Shown here: positions 1-10,092 of the stretch, in pieces
How the letters are laid out: every line of letters begins with the position of its first letter
Numbering within the stretch: position 1 is the stretch's first letter
The notes under the pieces: model-generated
What the model was told of the DNA's origin: nothing
The model's database searches: none
The model's input: only the letters and a program-made list of their open reading frames with translations
Position numbers and translations under genes: made by a program
Assembly: GCF_000203815.1 (NCBI RefSeq)
Contig: NW_004457736.1
Location: 1,302,001 to 1,366,000 of the forward strand
Direction of reading: 5' to 3'
DNA: 64,000 bases
Source: Cavenderia fasciculata
Taxonomy: Eukaryota; Evosea; Eumycetozoa; Acytosteliales; Cavenderiaceae

Positions 1-445
1 GTGAAGCAGAGAATGTTACTATTTTACATTTTTGTTGATCAACTGCTGCTGCATTATTGTTGTTATTATTATTATTATTATTATTACTATTACTGTTATT
101 GTTGTTATTATTATTGATCGGTTGTGGTTTATTTATTACAGGTGGAGGTATAGCTGCCGCCGTAGTATTCCCATTGGCAGCAGCAGCAGCAGCAGAAGTA
201 GTTGTTGTTATTGTTGGTACATTGACAGGTGAATTTGCCTGTTGTTGCTTGGCAATATAGATGAGTGACGAATAATCCCTCTCCAAGCTCTTGCTGTAAG
301 GGATACTCTGATCATTCGAAGCATCGTCATTTGAAAAGTTGTACAACTGATCGGCAATACTATCTCTTTTCATCGCCTCGTAGAATATCTGTGTCTTGTA
401 TCTTATTTGTTCTACAACATCTTTGATTTCACAAAATACTGCCAT
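1..445 (-). CDS. N-terminal part of an unidentified protein (runs off the left edge)
   Basis: The minus strand is open from an ATG at 443-445 to the window edge, giving 148 residues. It begins MAVFCEIKDVVEQIRYKT and has a helical, charged first 70 residues that look folded. Then comes a low-complexity stretch of Ala, Pro and a long Asn/Ser run coded by AAT/AAC repeats, and after that the sequence becomes more complex again (VDQQKCKIVTFSAS) just before the edge. The short helical N-terminus followed by an Asn-rich linker is common in dictyostelid transcription-related subunits, but I do not recognise the family and assign no function. An intron inside the Pro-rich part is possible and cannot be excluded. 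It is divergently oriented to the epimerase gene, with 962 bases between the two starts. Confidence 0.6.
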   Translation of the reverse strand, partial: MAVFCEIKDVVEQIRYKTQIFYEAMKRDSIADQLYNFSNDDASNDQSIPYSKSLERDYSSLIYIAKQQQANSPVNVPTITTTTSAAAAAANGNTTAAAIPPPVINKPQPINNNNNNNSNSNNNNNNNNNNNAAAVDQQKCKIVTFSAS

Positions 446-1407
446 TATGATGATCCTCCTCTTTTATATAAAGAAAGTAACGTATTCCTGAGAAGAAGAA
501 GAAGAAGATGATGATGATGGAGAAGAAGAACAATAAAAGAAGAAGAGGATGATGATGGATGTCTTGATCAAAGTAAAAGCTGTTATACTCTCTCTAAATA
601 TGTATTTGTTATATGTGTGTGTTTGACTTAATGATTGATTGATTGATTGATTGATTTGATACCAATGTGTTGTGTTGTTGGTATATCTATCTCTCTCTTT
701 CTCTCTTTGTATCAATCAAAGAAAGGAAAATAGTAGTAGTGTGGTTGGTCTGACACACCCCCCAACGAAAGTAAAGTAGTTTAGTTTAGTTTAGTTTAGC
801 TTTTGCTATTATAATAAATAAAGATGATGGATGATCGTTTATAATTAAATAAATAATCCTATTGTACAAATAATAATAATATAATAAATAAATAAACTTG
901 TTTGTTGTGAAGCTGAATGATGATGAGTGAAAATTTATAATGACAAAAAGATTAATCTAGGTGGGTCGGTCCGACCTTGCTTGATAAATTAAATATATGA
1001 GTATTTGGTGGTTTGATGATTATTATTATTATTATGTATCTATGTTATTTTGAGTGATAGTATATGGCTATATTAATAACAGATATTGTTTTTGTGTAAA
1101 AGAGAGTAGAGTAGTATGAAGTTATTACATGTGACAACAAACTTGCTTGCTTGGCTCTTTGTGAATTGACCCAAATTTTAATTGGTCGGGTCAGTTGATT
1201 GGCAAAGGCCACCTTTCTCATCCTTTTTCCGACATTCTCTTAATACATACGACGATATATAACATTTATCTATTAGCTAGCTACTTACCCTAACCCACCA
1301 ACCCTCCTCTAGGTACTCACCTCACACAAGCAAGCAAGACGAAAGAGATAGATCAATTGAGATAATCAGACATCACACCCCACCACAACTTCTCTTTCAA
1401 TCACAAA
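446..1407. other. Divergent intergenic region with microsatellites
   Basis: This holds the promoters of two divergent genes. I see a GATT repeat (632-656), a TTTAG repeat (about 778-800), GAA/GAT-rich tracts near 495-560, and a CA-rich stretch at about 1370-1390, just ahead of the epimerase start. No ORF or RNA gene is supported. Confidence 0.5.
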
Positions 1408-2890
1408 ATGTCTGATCAAACATCATTTACTTTATCTTTTCAACCTTATAAATTAACATTACGTAGTGCTTTTGGGTAGGTATATGCATCATTCATCATA
1501 CTCATGAGCACTTTATCTTCTCCATCATCAAGTTTTAAACTTCTCTTCTTCTGCAACTTTGATTTATTAACTTGCTTGCTTAAATTATTCTAGAACAGCT
1601 CATTCAGTTACAACGGTTAGAAACAATGCATTGATTAAATTAGATGTAACAACAACAACATCATCAGGTGATGTCATAACGATTCATGGATACGGTGAAT
1701 GTGGTGTACCACCAAAGAAAGCATTATGTTACTTTGCTGATTTGAATGATATTGAAACTTATTTCAATGCATTTGTCGATACTGTTACACAACAACATGT
1801 ATCACCATCATCATCGCCGTCACAGTCGTCAACTATTAGATATGACCCATTTTCACAATTGCCTGATCAATATTTCAGGGATTTAAGACCAACCTCTGCG
1901 AATAACACATCACCATCTATCTTTTACACTTTGCTGGAGTGTTTGGATAAATGTCCTTTAAATAATATGGATTATTCACATGCATCTCAATGTGCAATTG
2001 AAATGGCAATCTTTGATTGTTGGGGTAAATATTTAAATCTACCTGTATGTAATATAAATATAAATAATATATAATATATAATATACATTTATTAATATAT
2101 AATGTGTTTCTAGATTTATAAATTAGCATCATTGGAATGTGGAGATGAATTGAAACCATTTTATTATACTGTATCATTGTGTCCTACGATGAAGGAGATA
2201 TTGGATTGCAGTGATTTTGGTGCAAAGTATACATCGTTTATAAAGATTAAATTGGATGATGATGTTGAAAAGGGAATACATATTATAAAGTCGGTGCTTG
2301 AACATTTGGAGAAACAGTCAAAACCAGTCACCAAGATATCGGTCGACGCCAACTCGAGTTGGTCACCAGCCAGTGCCATCAAATATTTGGAGTACTTGAA
2401 AACAATCAAACATCTCATTTCAATGGTAGAACAACCATTCCCAGTAGAGACACTAAAGGTCAAGACAAAAGATACTCCACGTATCATTGGTGAATGGAAA
2501 CAAATCAAGGAATTGTACTTTGAACAAGGACTCCCATTGTTTGCAGATGAATCGATATGCACGCACGAGGATGTTGCAGAGCTTGTTGAATTAGTTCATG
2601 GTGTCAATATCAAACTTGAAAAGACTGGTGGAATTAGAGGTGCTTTATTAGCAGTGACCGAAGCCAAAAAACACAATCTAGATATTTGGGTTGGTTCAAT
2701 GGTTGGCAGTAGTCTCAATGCCAACGCAGCTGCACATATCCTCACATCAGTATCAAATTACGGCGGTGATTTGGATGGTGGATTATTAGTAGACGATCAA
2801 TCACAATTATTCAAAGATGGTTTTGAATTTAAAGATTTGGGGTATATTCAAATTAGTTCAAATCCAGGTGTTGGTGTATTAAACAAATAA
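1408..2890 (+). CDS. L-Ala-D/L-Glu-type dipeptide epimerase (enolase superfamily)
   Basis: Three exons (1408-1475, 1594-2044, 2114-2890) give a 431-residue protein; reading through the first donor would hit an in-frame TAG, which fixes that splice. The N-terminal capping domain starts with LTLRSAFGTAHSVT, close to the usual dipeptide epimerase opening. The barrel carries the expected residues: KIK (Lys217, Lys219), the metal ligands Asp251 in VDANSSW, Glu279 in VEQPF and Asp318 in ADES, and the second catalytic lysine in NIKLEK (about 340). The end of the barrel has GSMVGSS and GGDLDG. Family enzymes epimerise L-Ala-D-Glu and related dipeptides from bacterial murein, so a role in using digested bacterial walls is plausible in a bacteria-eating amoeba; that is inference, since other dipeptides are possible substrates. 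No targeting signal is seen, so it is probably cytosolic. Confidence 0.85.
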
Positions 2891-2965
2891 ATATTTATTT
2901 GTTTTTTTATTTTATTGTGAAGAGTATAGTATTAATTAATAATTTAAATATTATTATTATTATTA

Positions 2966-5053
2966 TTATTTGATTGCAGATGGTCTAACAATACGACTAA
3001 ATTGATAGGCCAAGAAACTATAAATTTTTTCAAACCAACTTCTATTTGACAAATAGTCGATCGTGATTTCATGTGATTTTAAAATATCCTTTTTAAATTG
3101 TGCTTCCAACTGTCTGGCAATACGTTCATCTGGCATGGATATCATGACCTCTAGATTTCTCTGACTCATAAAATCCAAATTATATGATCCAATCGTACTA
3201 AATTTACCATCAAATACCATTGTCTTTGAATGTAAAGTAGTTCCATACATTTCAAATATTCTAACTCCCGATCTAAACAAAAAAATAAATAAATATTAAT
3301 TATTATTTTTCTTTTTCTTTTTTTTTCTATTTCTATTATTTACATACTCTAATAAAGGTTTATAAAGATAATGAGAAGCCATTCTAATCCAAGGTACATC
3401 ACTTTTACCAGATGTTAAGAGTCTAACTTCAACACCACGTGCTGCAATATCCATGATGGAACGTCTGAGGATTTTTGGTGGCAGGAAATAGGGTGTTGTG
3501 ATATAACAATATTTTTTACAGTCTTTAAGCATGATACTTAGACTTCGCTGTAGGTTTCGTTTGCCTCGGAGTAAATTGGATTCCAATACTTGAACGGAAA
3601 CTCCTTTTACTCGATGTGATTTTTTTACAATGACCCCAGCTCCATATTTGTTGTTGTTGACCATCATGTCGTCATGTGTCAAACCACCATACAGGTCGTC
3701 ATCCTCTTCTTCAATACCGTCGTCTTCAATCTCGCTTTCATCGTCTTCAATTTCATCGACCTCTACATTTTCATTATCCTCTTCTTCGTCGTCATGTTCT
3801 TGTTCGTCAGCCTCGTTGGCAAAATCTGAAAAGTAGTCATAATAACGGTCGTATAAAAATCGATCAATCTCTATCTGTCTCTCTGTTGGTGTTAGATTTG
3901 TTAAATCTCCAAGTCTAATAGTTGATGATGAAGATGAAGAGGATGATGATGAAGTTGATCTCCAAGGATATGAATTATCATTATCATTTTGATTTTCAAA
4001 GTCATCCTTTTTTCTTTCAATGTGTTGTTGTTTGATGGTATTGTAGAGTTGAATATGTTGATCGTTTTGAGCAACTGATAGACTTGCTTTACTGTCACGT
4101 TTTTTAGAGTAGAATGCAGCGGCGAGGTCGAGGACGGCTGGACCGACAATCTTTACATGTGTGTCACGGAAATAGTTGGTGCCGAGCTGCTTGCCGGCAT
4201 ATTTCTGTGATATGTTCATACCACCGATATATCCGACGGCATTGTCAACCACAATCATCTTGCGATGGTTACGAAACATAATAGGAATATTCGAGTCAAA
4301 CGATATCAAGTTCATCAATGGATTGAATTTAGTGATACTCGCTCCACTTTCCTTTAGGTCTTTGAGATGTGCATCGGATATCGACGAGCTGCCAATAGCA
4401 TCATACACAAACTTTACCTTACATCCTCTTTGTTGTGCCTTTGTTAAAAGATCCAATGTTTTCAATCCAATACTATCAGGTTCAATTGTATATGTTTCAA
4501 TATTAATTGTTTCTTTTGCCTAAATTCATAAATATCAAAATATTAATATTAATAATTAAATAAATTATAATTATTTGTTGATTACATACATTTTCAATAC
4601 TTTGCCACATTGATTCAAATGTTTGATCACCATCAAAATAGATTGTAACATCATTACCATTACTCCAACTTTCAAGTAAATATAATCTAAATAATAAATG
4701 AACCTTGATTAGTTTCTCGATTTAAGATTGTCTATTCTTTTCTTTTCTTTTCTTGTTTTGATATACTTTTTCATTGTTCTTCTATCTATAATATCCTTCC
4801 ACCATAATCTTGTCTTTTTCAAAGCATCGAATAACCTTGGTGTTTGTTTCAAGGTATGACTCATTTTCTTTGATAAAGAGTTTACCAATCTTGTATTTTC
4901 AACAAGATTTGATGATAGTTGTATTTGTCGATGTTTCTGATGATCTTTACTATTTCTATCTTTTTGTTGTTGTTGTTGATTATTATAAAAGTGGTTTTGA
5001 AAGTAATATTTGATGGTGTAATATTTAGTTGTTGGTGTTACTGTTGTTGTCAT
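2966..5053 (-). CDS. Cardiolipin-synthase-like phospholipase D family protein
   Basis: Four exons on the minus strand (4767-5053, 4590-4686, 3348-4519, 2966-3272) keep frame and give 620 residues. Two HKD motifs are present: HRKMIVVDNAVGYIGG near residue 213 and HSKTMVFDGKFSTIGS near 533. Between them are further stretches typical of bacterial-type cardiolipin synthases, such as FRDTHVKIVGPAVLDL and YCYITTPYFLPP. The family transfers phosphatidyl groups or hydrolyses phosphodiesters. The N-terminal 95 residues are basic and Gln-rich with no clear transmembrane helix, whereas bacterial Cls has two; a mitochondrial presequence is possible. An insertion of about 150 residues between the catalytic halves is Ser-rich and then strongly acidic (runs of Asp/Glu). 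First-exon splicing relies on an internal GTATAT donor, because the exon would otherwise run into a stop. Confidence 0.8.
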
Positions 5054-5916
5054 ATATTCTATTCTGTTTGTTGTCTTCTTCTTGATGACCGTCGTACTTT
5101 AACCCATGCACCTGACTCTGACTCTACCACTCTACGACGACTACTACTTACTACTACTCTAACACTTTAACTAACTCTAACCGATTGCTGGTTTGCAGCG
5201 CTGCAAAAGTACGTAAACCAACTACTACTTTGGCAATGAATTTAAGGGTTAATGCATTCATCGTGATGACGATTGGCATGAAATAAATTTAATTAAAAAA
5301 AAAAAAATATGTATTGCTTTTTAAAAAATGATCATTGTAATACTATTTATACAAATAAAACCCATTATTCCTAATAAATCAATCAGTTAGCAACATACAA
5401 CAACTATATTCTACGATTAAACAAATAATAATAAATTATTATCCCAACACTATCTAGAGTACTATTTGTTCTCTCTCTCTCTCTCTCTAGTTTTAAATTT
5501 TAGTATTGTCCTAAATTTAAACCAATTATTTGTGTTGTTTGTTGTTGATATTGGCATGGGGAACATGTGTTCTCACAATCCCCCTTTTTGAAGAATTAAT
5601 TGATTATGATTGTTTTTCGCTCTCCTTCTATAATATATTATATAATATATAATCACAAATCAAACCAACAATGAATGCTTAATCTTTGAAAGGTTGACGT
5701 TTCCAAAATATCTATTTATGTCTTTTAGAGCTGTATTCTTTTCTATTGCTAATGGCTCTTCATCTTCATAAACTATAGATAATAGAAAAGAAAAAGATTT
5801 AAAAAATAAATGAAGGATATTATTTTTTATTTTTTTTTTTGAACATCACCAGTTGGTATTTTTGCGGATTACAAAACAATAGTTTCAAATGTATACATAG
5901 ATTGATATCTGTAAGG
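5054..5916. other. Divergent intergenic region
   Basis: No gene is supported here. It contains a perfect 16-base palindrome (5192-5207, core GCAGCGCTGC), an A-run near 5296, a CT microsatellite (5470-5488) and ATAT-rich DNA near 5630-5650. The open frame of the downstream gene extends further upstream, but only from a TTG. Confidence 0.5.
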
Positions 5917-7422
5917 ATGAGAGTAAAAGGTAAAAGAAAAGCAAAGGTATCTCTTGAAAGTCTTGAAAAAGAAGAAGAGTATAGAGAGTTGATGTGCACA
6001 GAATGGAAGGCAGGTGAACAGGCTATTGTTGGCGCGGTACTGCCGTGGTATGCACAGACGATCATCCTCGATCATTTATGCGCTGGCGATGAGAAGATTA
6101 GTATATTGGTAGCAATGGTGTGTTGGAGGTATAGGAGGTATGTGGCACAAACATACTTTCAAAAATACTACAATCCCTATTTAGCAGTATCGATATCTGA
6201 TGTAGCACATCATATCTTTAGTCGATACTCTTTGTATCGTGACGTCAAGTCACTGCATCTTGGGTATGCTAGGAACCGTAACTTGTTTTATGGTGTTTTG
6301 CCAGACGATGATAATGGCTGCGACGATGAAGACTGGTGTGGCGGATCGGATCTTGACAAGTCAATCCCTGTCAATGTGTTTAAAGAGAGGTTTGGTCAAA
6401 AGATAGAGTCATTCTCATTGCAGACGGGACACAGTTATGGTCATGATGGAGACGGTGAAGATCATCAATACAGTGTAGACGACTCCTTTAGAGGTGAAGA
6501 ATACGTATCTCTCTTGTCAGAGTATATGCCAAAACTCAAACATCTGACACTCCGAGCAGAGACAGAGTCAAAGCGTAGAGTACCAACCCACTATGTCAAC
6601 ATCATCAACGCTATTCCCCTCCACCAACTGACCTCATTAACACTCAAATTAAGGTCGGGCAGGAAAAAGGATACTCATCTCACCCAATCAATTGCCCAAC
6701 TATTTTCATCAACTTCATCAACTTCATCAAAATTAAAATCAACCCTTGGCATTCAACAACTGACAACACTTGTAATACATTTCCGCCAATCGGATAATCA
6801 AATACTCTATCCTTCACTATCCAACTATTTGATGACAACAACTACTCTGACAGACCTGTCTCTTTCAAGTGTCGACCATCATTTTCCAACTCTGTTATTG
6901 GGTGCACTTACCCGACCACAATCACCACTCAAGAGATTAGATTTACAACCAGGTGAAAGTTGTGTACATCCCGAACCAATCTATTTTGCTAGTCTTGACT
7001 ATCTGTCAATCAAAGAGAGAGAATTTAGACTATGTCTCGATCCCAAATCTGACATTAAACGCCTCAGGATAGAGTTCCCCGATTCGATCACCAACCTCTC
7101 TCAATATGTAACCCAAAACAAACATTTAATCAGGTTGACAACAGGTAGAGGTTTGGACAACCTAGTATCAAACGAGGGGGGTATGAGCTCGCCATCGATT
7201 GCATCACTCACCGTACATGGAATCAATTTCCGCGACAACCAAAAGATTGAAAAACAATTGTTGGATCTATTGTCAAGATTTCCTAGTCTTACCACACTCT
7301 GTATTAGAGGGTTTGGGAAATGCCTCGAAATCCTAAAAGACAACAATTTTACAATGACCAAGAAACCAAACAAAGAAACAAGATATTATGTCCCTGTTTA
7401 TTTATTTAAAAGAAATAAATAA
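5917..7422 (+). CDS. F-box-like/LRR-like tandem family, copy A (intact)
   Basis: A single exon of 501 residues. I start it at the ATG at 5917 because its opening MRVKGKRKAKV matches copy E (MIVKGPYKRKAKV). Family landmarks in order: EEYRELMCTEWK; an F-box-like stretch, VLPWYAQTIILDHLC, leading into ILVAMVCWRYRRYVAQ; then SRYSLYRDVKSL; the motif HSYGHDGDGED; and about ten leucine-rich repeat-like units such as YMPKLKHLTLRA and QLTSLTLKL, ending in a basic tail. F-box plus LRR proteins usually pick substrates for SCF ubiquitin ligases; here the F-box resemblance is weak (L-P..IL..VCWRYR), so that role is inference. It heads a six-copy array. No intron, signal peptide or membrane segment is visible. 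Confidence 0.75.
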   Translation: MRVKGKRKAKVSLESLEKEEEYRELMCTEWKAGEQAIVGAVLPWYAQTIILDHLCAGDEKISILVAMVCWRYRRYVAQTYFQKYYNPYLAVSISDVAHHIFSRYSLYRDVKSLHLGYARNRNLFYGVLPDDDNGCDDEDWCGGSDLDKSIPVNVFKERFGQKIESFSLQTGHSYGHDGDGEDHQYSVDDSFRGEEYVSLLSEYMPKLKHLTLRAETESKRRVPTHYVNIINAIPLHQLTSLTLKLRSGRKKDTHLTQSIAQLFSSTSSTSSKLKSTLGIQQLTTLVIHFRQSDNQILYPSLSNYLMTTTTLTDLSLSSVDHHFPTLLLGALTRPQSPLKRLDLQPGESCVHPEPIYFASLDYLSIKEREFRLCLDPKSDIKRLRIEFPDSITNLSQYVTQNKHLIRLTTGRGLDNLVSNEGGMSSPSIASLTVHGINFRDNQKIEKQLLDLLSRFPSLTTLCIRGFGKCLEILKDNNFTMTKKPNKETRYYVPVYLFKRNK

Positions 7423-7599
7423 ATACATTATTAATAAATCAAATTATACATAGTTGCAACTTGGGGGGGTAATATCAATATTACAAACCATACCACTCTT
7501 CAACAACCAGGTTGTATATTTGTTTTTTAAGGTTCATTTTCTTTTTAAGCAAGCATAAATAAATTTATAGATATAAATTAATATAGTATATAGTATAAG

Positions 7600-9384
7600 A
7601 TGAGAGTACGTTTAATTACTAGAAGGAGCAAGAATATAAAGTTAGCACAGGAACAAGATGCATCTTTTCTTCTTGCAATGACACCGATCGAAAGTAAAGA
7701 GGAAAAAGAGTATAGAGAGTTGATGTGTGCTGAATGGAAGAGTGATGAAATGGTAGCTATATCTGGTACTGTATTACCTTGGTTATTACAGACCCGCATC
7801 ATCGATCTTGTGTGCCAAAGTACAAAGGTCGAAGTGAGGAAAGATGTAAAGGTCACGAAGCCTTCGAAGAAGAGCGGTCAAAAGGTCGATGCCTTCAAGA
7901 ACGGCGGTCAAAAGGTCGATACCTTCAAGAACGGTCATGTATTGGTATCATCAGTGTGTTGGAGATACAGGAGATATGTGGCACAGACATACTTTCAAGA
8001 GTACAATACTAGCATGTCGATGTATGGTATGTCTCATCACGTGTTTAGTCGATACTCTTTGTATCGTGACATCAAGACATTGGAACTAAAGTATTCAAGA
8101 AACGAAGGATTGTTTAACGACAATGACCATGATGATGATGGATACCCTATAAATGGTCGATCCAAACAAGATGACAAGACAATCATGGTAAACGTACCGG
8201 CCAACGTATTTAAACAAAGGTTTGGGCAATTGATAGAGTCATTCTCATTGTCAACAGAACACAGTTATGGTCATGACGGTGACTCTGATGACGAACAAGA
8301 TGATGTGGACGGATCATTTAGTGGATACGAATATGCATCTCTATTGTCACAACATATGCCTCAACTCAAACACCTGACACTTTGTGCTCGGGCAGAATCA
8401 CGACTCAAAGTACCATCGAGCTATAAATCAATCATCAAGTCAATACCACTCCAACAACTGTCATCATTGACACTTGATATCTCGTGTTATAGGGATATCG
8501 ATCTGACCGAATCAATCGCCAAATTGTTTTCTGGCCATGGTGCAACCAAATCAATGCAGCAGCCAGCCATATCAATACCAAAACTCAAACTCGATTTGAA
8601 ATATGTAGACAATCGAATACTGTATCCAGCACTGTCCCAGTATTTGTTGTCAACAACGAGTCTTACTGATTTGTATCTTGGTGGTATCGACAAACACTTT
8701 CCACTTTTAGTGGCTGCTCTCACAAGACCAAAATCACCACTCAAGAGATTAGTATTGGATGCCACTCAGATGGATGACTACAGTATTGATCTTGCACCAG
8801 TTCACTTTACTCTTGACTATCTTCACATTCAAGGCAGACGATTTTATCTCCCTATCGATCCAACCTCTCAAATCAAACATATCGAAATTCGATACCGTTA
8901 CCAAATAGGTGATATCGAACAATATATCGACCAGAACAAGCATTTACTCAAATTAACATTTGGAAGAGACCTAGGCAGCCTCTTCCCATTTAGTTATCAT
9001 CAAGATGATGACAATGACGATGATGATAACGATGAAATGGACGAGTTAGAAGAAGAGAGGAAAAAGGAGGAGAAAAAGGAGAAAAGGGAAGAGAGGAAGA
9101 AGGAAATGGAGAAAAATAAGGAGGAGGATAGGAAGATGCTTAGTATTAGATCATCGTCAATCGTGACCCTCTCAATATTGACACTAGGTAGATGCTGTAG
9201 AAGGTCAGAAGAACAATTGTTGGGACTATTCTTACAATTCCCACATTTATCAACCCTTAAAACCACTTCATACTTCCCTCAAGAGGAAAGATGTAAACAA
9301 ATACTACTTAACAAGTTCCCAATATGCACCAAACAATTCAACAAAAAAAGAAACCTAGAGTATTTTGTTTTTAAAAAGCAATAA
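7600..9384 (+). CDS. F-box-like/LRR-like tandem family, copy B (intact, with insertions)
   Basis: A single exon of 594 residues, the longest copy. It keeps all family landmarks: EEKEYRELMCAEWK, VLPWLLQTRIIDLVC, SSVCWRYRRYVAQTYF, SRYSLYRDIKTL, HSYGHDGDSDDE, and LRR-like units such as HMPQLKHLTL. Two insertions set it apart. One, between the F-box-like helix and the CWRYRR motif, holds a near-duplicate of the unit SGQKVDAFKNG/GGQKVDTFKNG. The other, near residue 470, is a highly charged block of about 45 residues, first Asp-rich, then Glu/Lys-rich and probably a single helix. Both are in frame, which argues that the gene is under coding constraint. The start at 7600 has the same MRV opening as copy A. 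Confidence 0.75.
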   Translation: MRVRLITRRSKNIKLAQEQDASFLLAMTPIESKEEKEYRELMCAEWKSDEMVAISGTVLPWLLQTRIIDLVCQSTKVEVRKDVKVTKPSKKSGQKVDAFKNGGQKVDTFKNGHVLVSSVCWRYRRYVAQTYFQEYNTSMSMYGMSHHVFSRYSLYRDIKTLELKYSRNEGLFNDNDHDDDGYPINGRSKQDDKTIMVNVPANVFKQRFGQLIESFSLSTEHSYGHDGDSDDEQDDVDGSFSGYEYASLLSQHMPQLKHLTLCARAESRLKVPSSYKSIIKSIPLQQLSSLTLDISCYRDIDLTESIAKLFSGHGATKSMQQPAISIPKLKLDLKYVDNRILYPALSQYLLSTTSLTDLYLGGIDKHFPLLVAALTRPKSPLKRLVLDATQMDDYSIDLAPVHFTLDYLHIQGRRFYLPIDPTSQIKHIEIRYRYQIGDIEQYIDQNKHLLKLTFGRDLGSLFPFSYHQDDDNDDDDNDEMDELEEERKKEEKKEKREERKKEMEKNKEEDRKMLSIRSSSIVTLSILTLGRCCRRSEEQLLGLFLQFPHLSTLKTTSYFPQEERCKQILLNKFPICTKQFNKKRNLEYFVFKKQ

Positions 9385-9421
9385 TAATAAATAAACAAAG
9401 ATAACGAGCAAAATTTCATGT

Positions 9422-10006
9422 TTCAAGTCAATACCAATACACCAACTAGTATCATTGACACTTGATATAACTAAATGCACAAAGAAACTTATGGAAACTT
9501 TTACCACATTGTTGTTTTCTGGTGCTTCATCAGTAATATTATCAAAACTCAAACTCGATCTAAAAGAAGCAGACAATCGAATACTCTATCCAGCACTATC
9601 ACAGTATCTGTTGACAACAACCACTCTCACCGTCCTGTATCTCGGTAGTATCGACCAACACTTTCCATTGTTATACAGTGCTCTAACTCGACCACAATCA
9701 CCACTCAAGAGATTAGCATTGGATGCCTATTTCGGACCAGAAAATCCCAGTATCAAGCTAGCACCAGCTCACCTATGTCTTGACTATCTGTCCGTTAAAG
9801 GCATAGGATTTACCTTCCATCTTAATCCCATCACCTCTGCCATCAATCATCTAACAACTCTTAAACTCAGTACGTCAGTCTTTTTTGGCTACCAAAGAGA
9901 ACAACATGAAAGAAAATGTTTACAAATACTGCATGACAGGTTTCCAATATACACTAAACAATACAAGAGTGGAGAATCTATTTATATTTTAAAAAGAACT
10001 AAATAA
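9422..10006 (+). pseudogene. F-box-like/LRR-like tandem family, copy C (5'-truncated fragment)
   Basis: This lies 38 bases after copy B. Similarity to the family starts abruptly in the middle of the LRR-like part (KSIPIHQLVSLTLDI) and runs through RILYPALSQYL and HFPLLYSALTRPQSPLKRL to the conserved tail CLQILHDRFPIYTKQY. The N-terminal half with the F-box-like and CWRYRR regions is absent, and a block of roughly 80 residues before the tail is also missing compared with copies A and D. The first in-frame ATG is at 9491, so at most a 171-residue protein could be made. It is most simply the product of unequal crossing-over. It could still be expressed as a short LRR-only protein. Confidence 0.65.
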
Positions 10007-10092
10007 ATGCAGAAAAAATTAAATTTTAAATCATGTGTCGTTTATAAATTGAAATAGAGCTATATCTCTATTTATCTTTTATCAGATCAAAG

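Noticed and set aside
32-260. Plus-strand Leu/Ile-rich open frames at the left edge
   Set aside because: They are the complement of Asn and Ala runs in the minus-strand gene.
4687-4766. Frame break in the first exon of the phospholipase D gene
   Set aside because: An internal GTATAT donor and a TTTAG acceptor remove the stop and keep frame, so a normal intron explains it.
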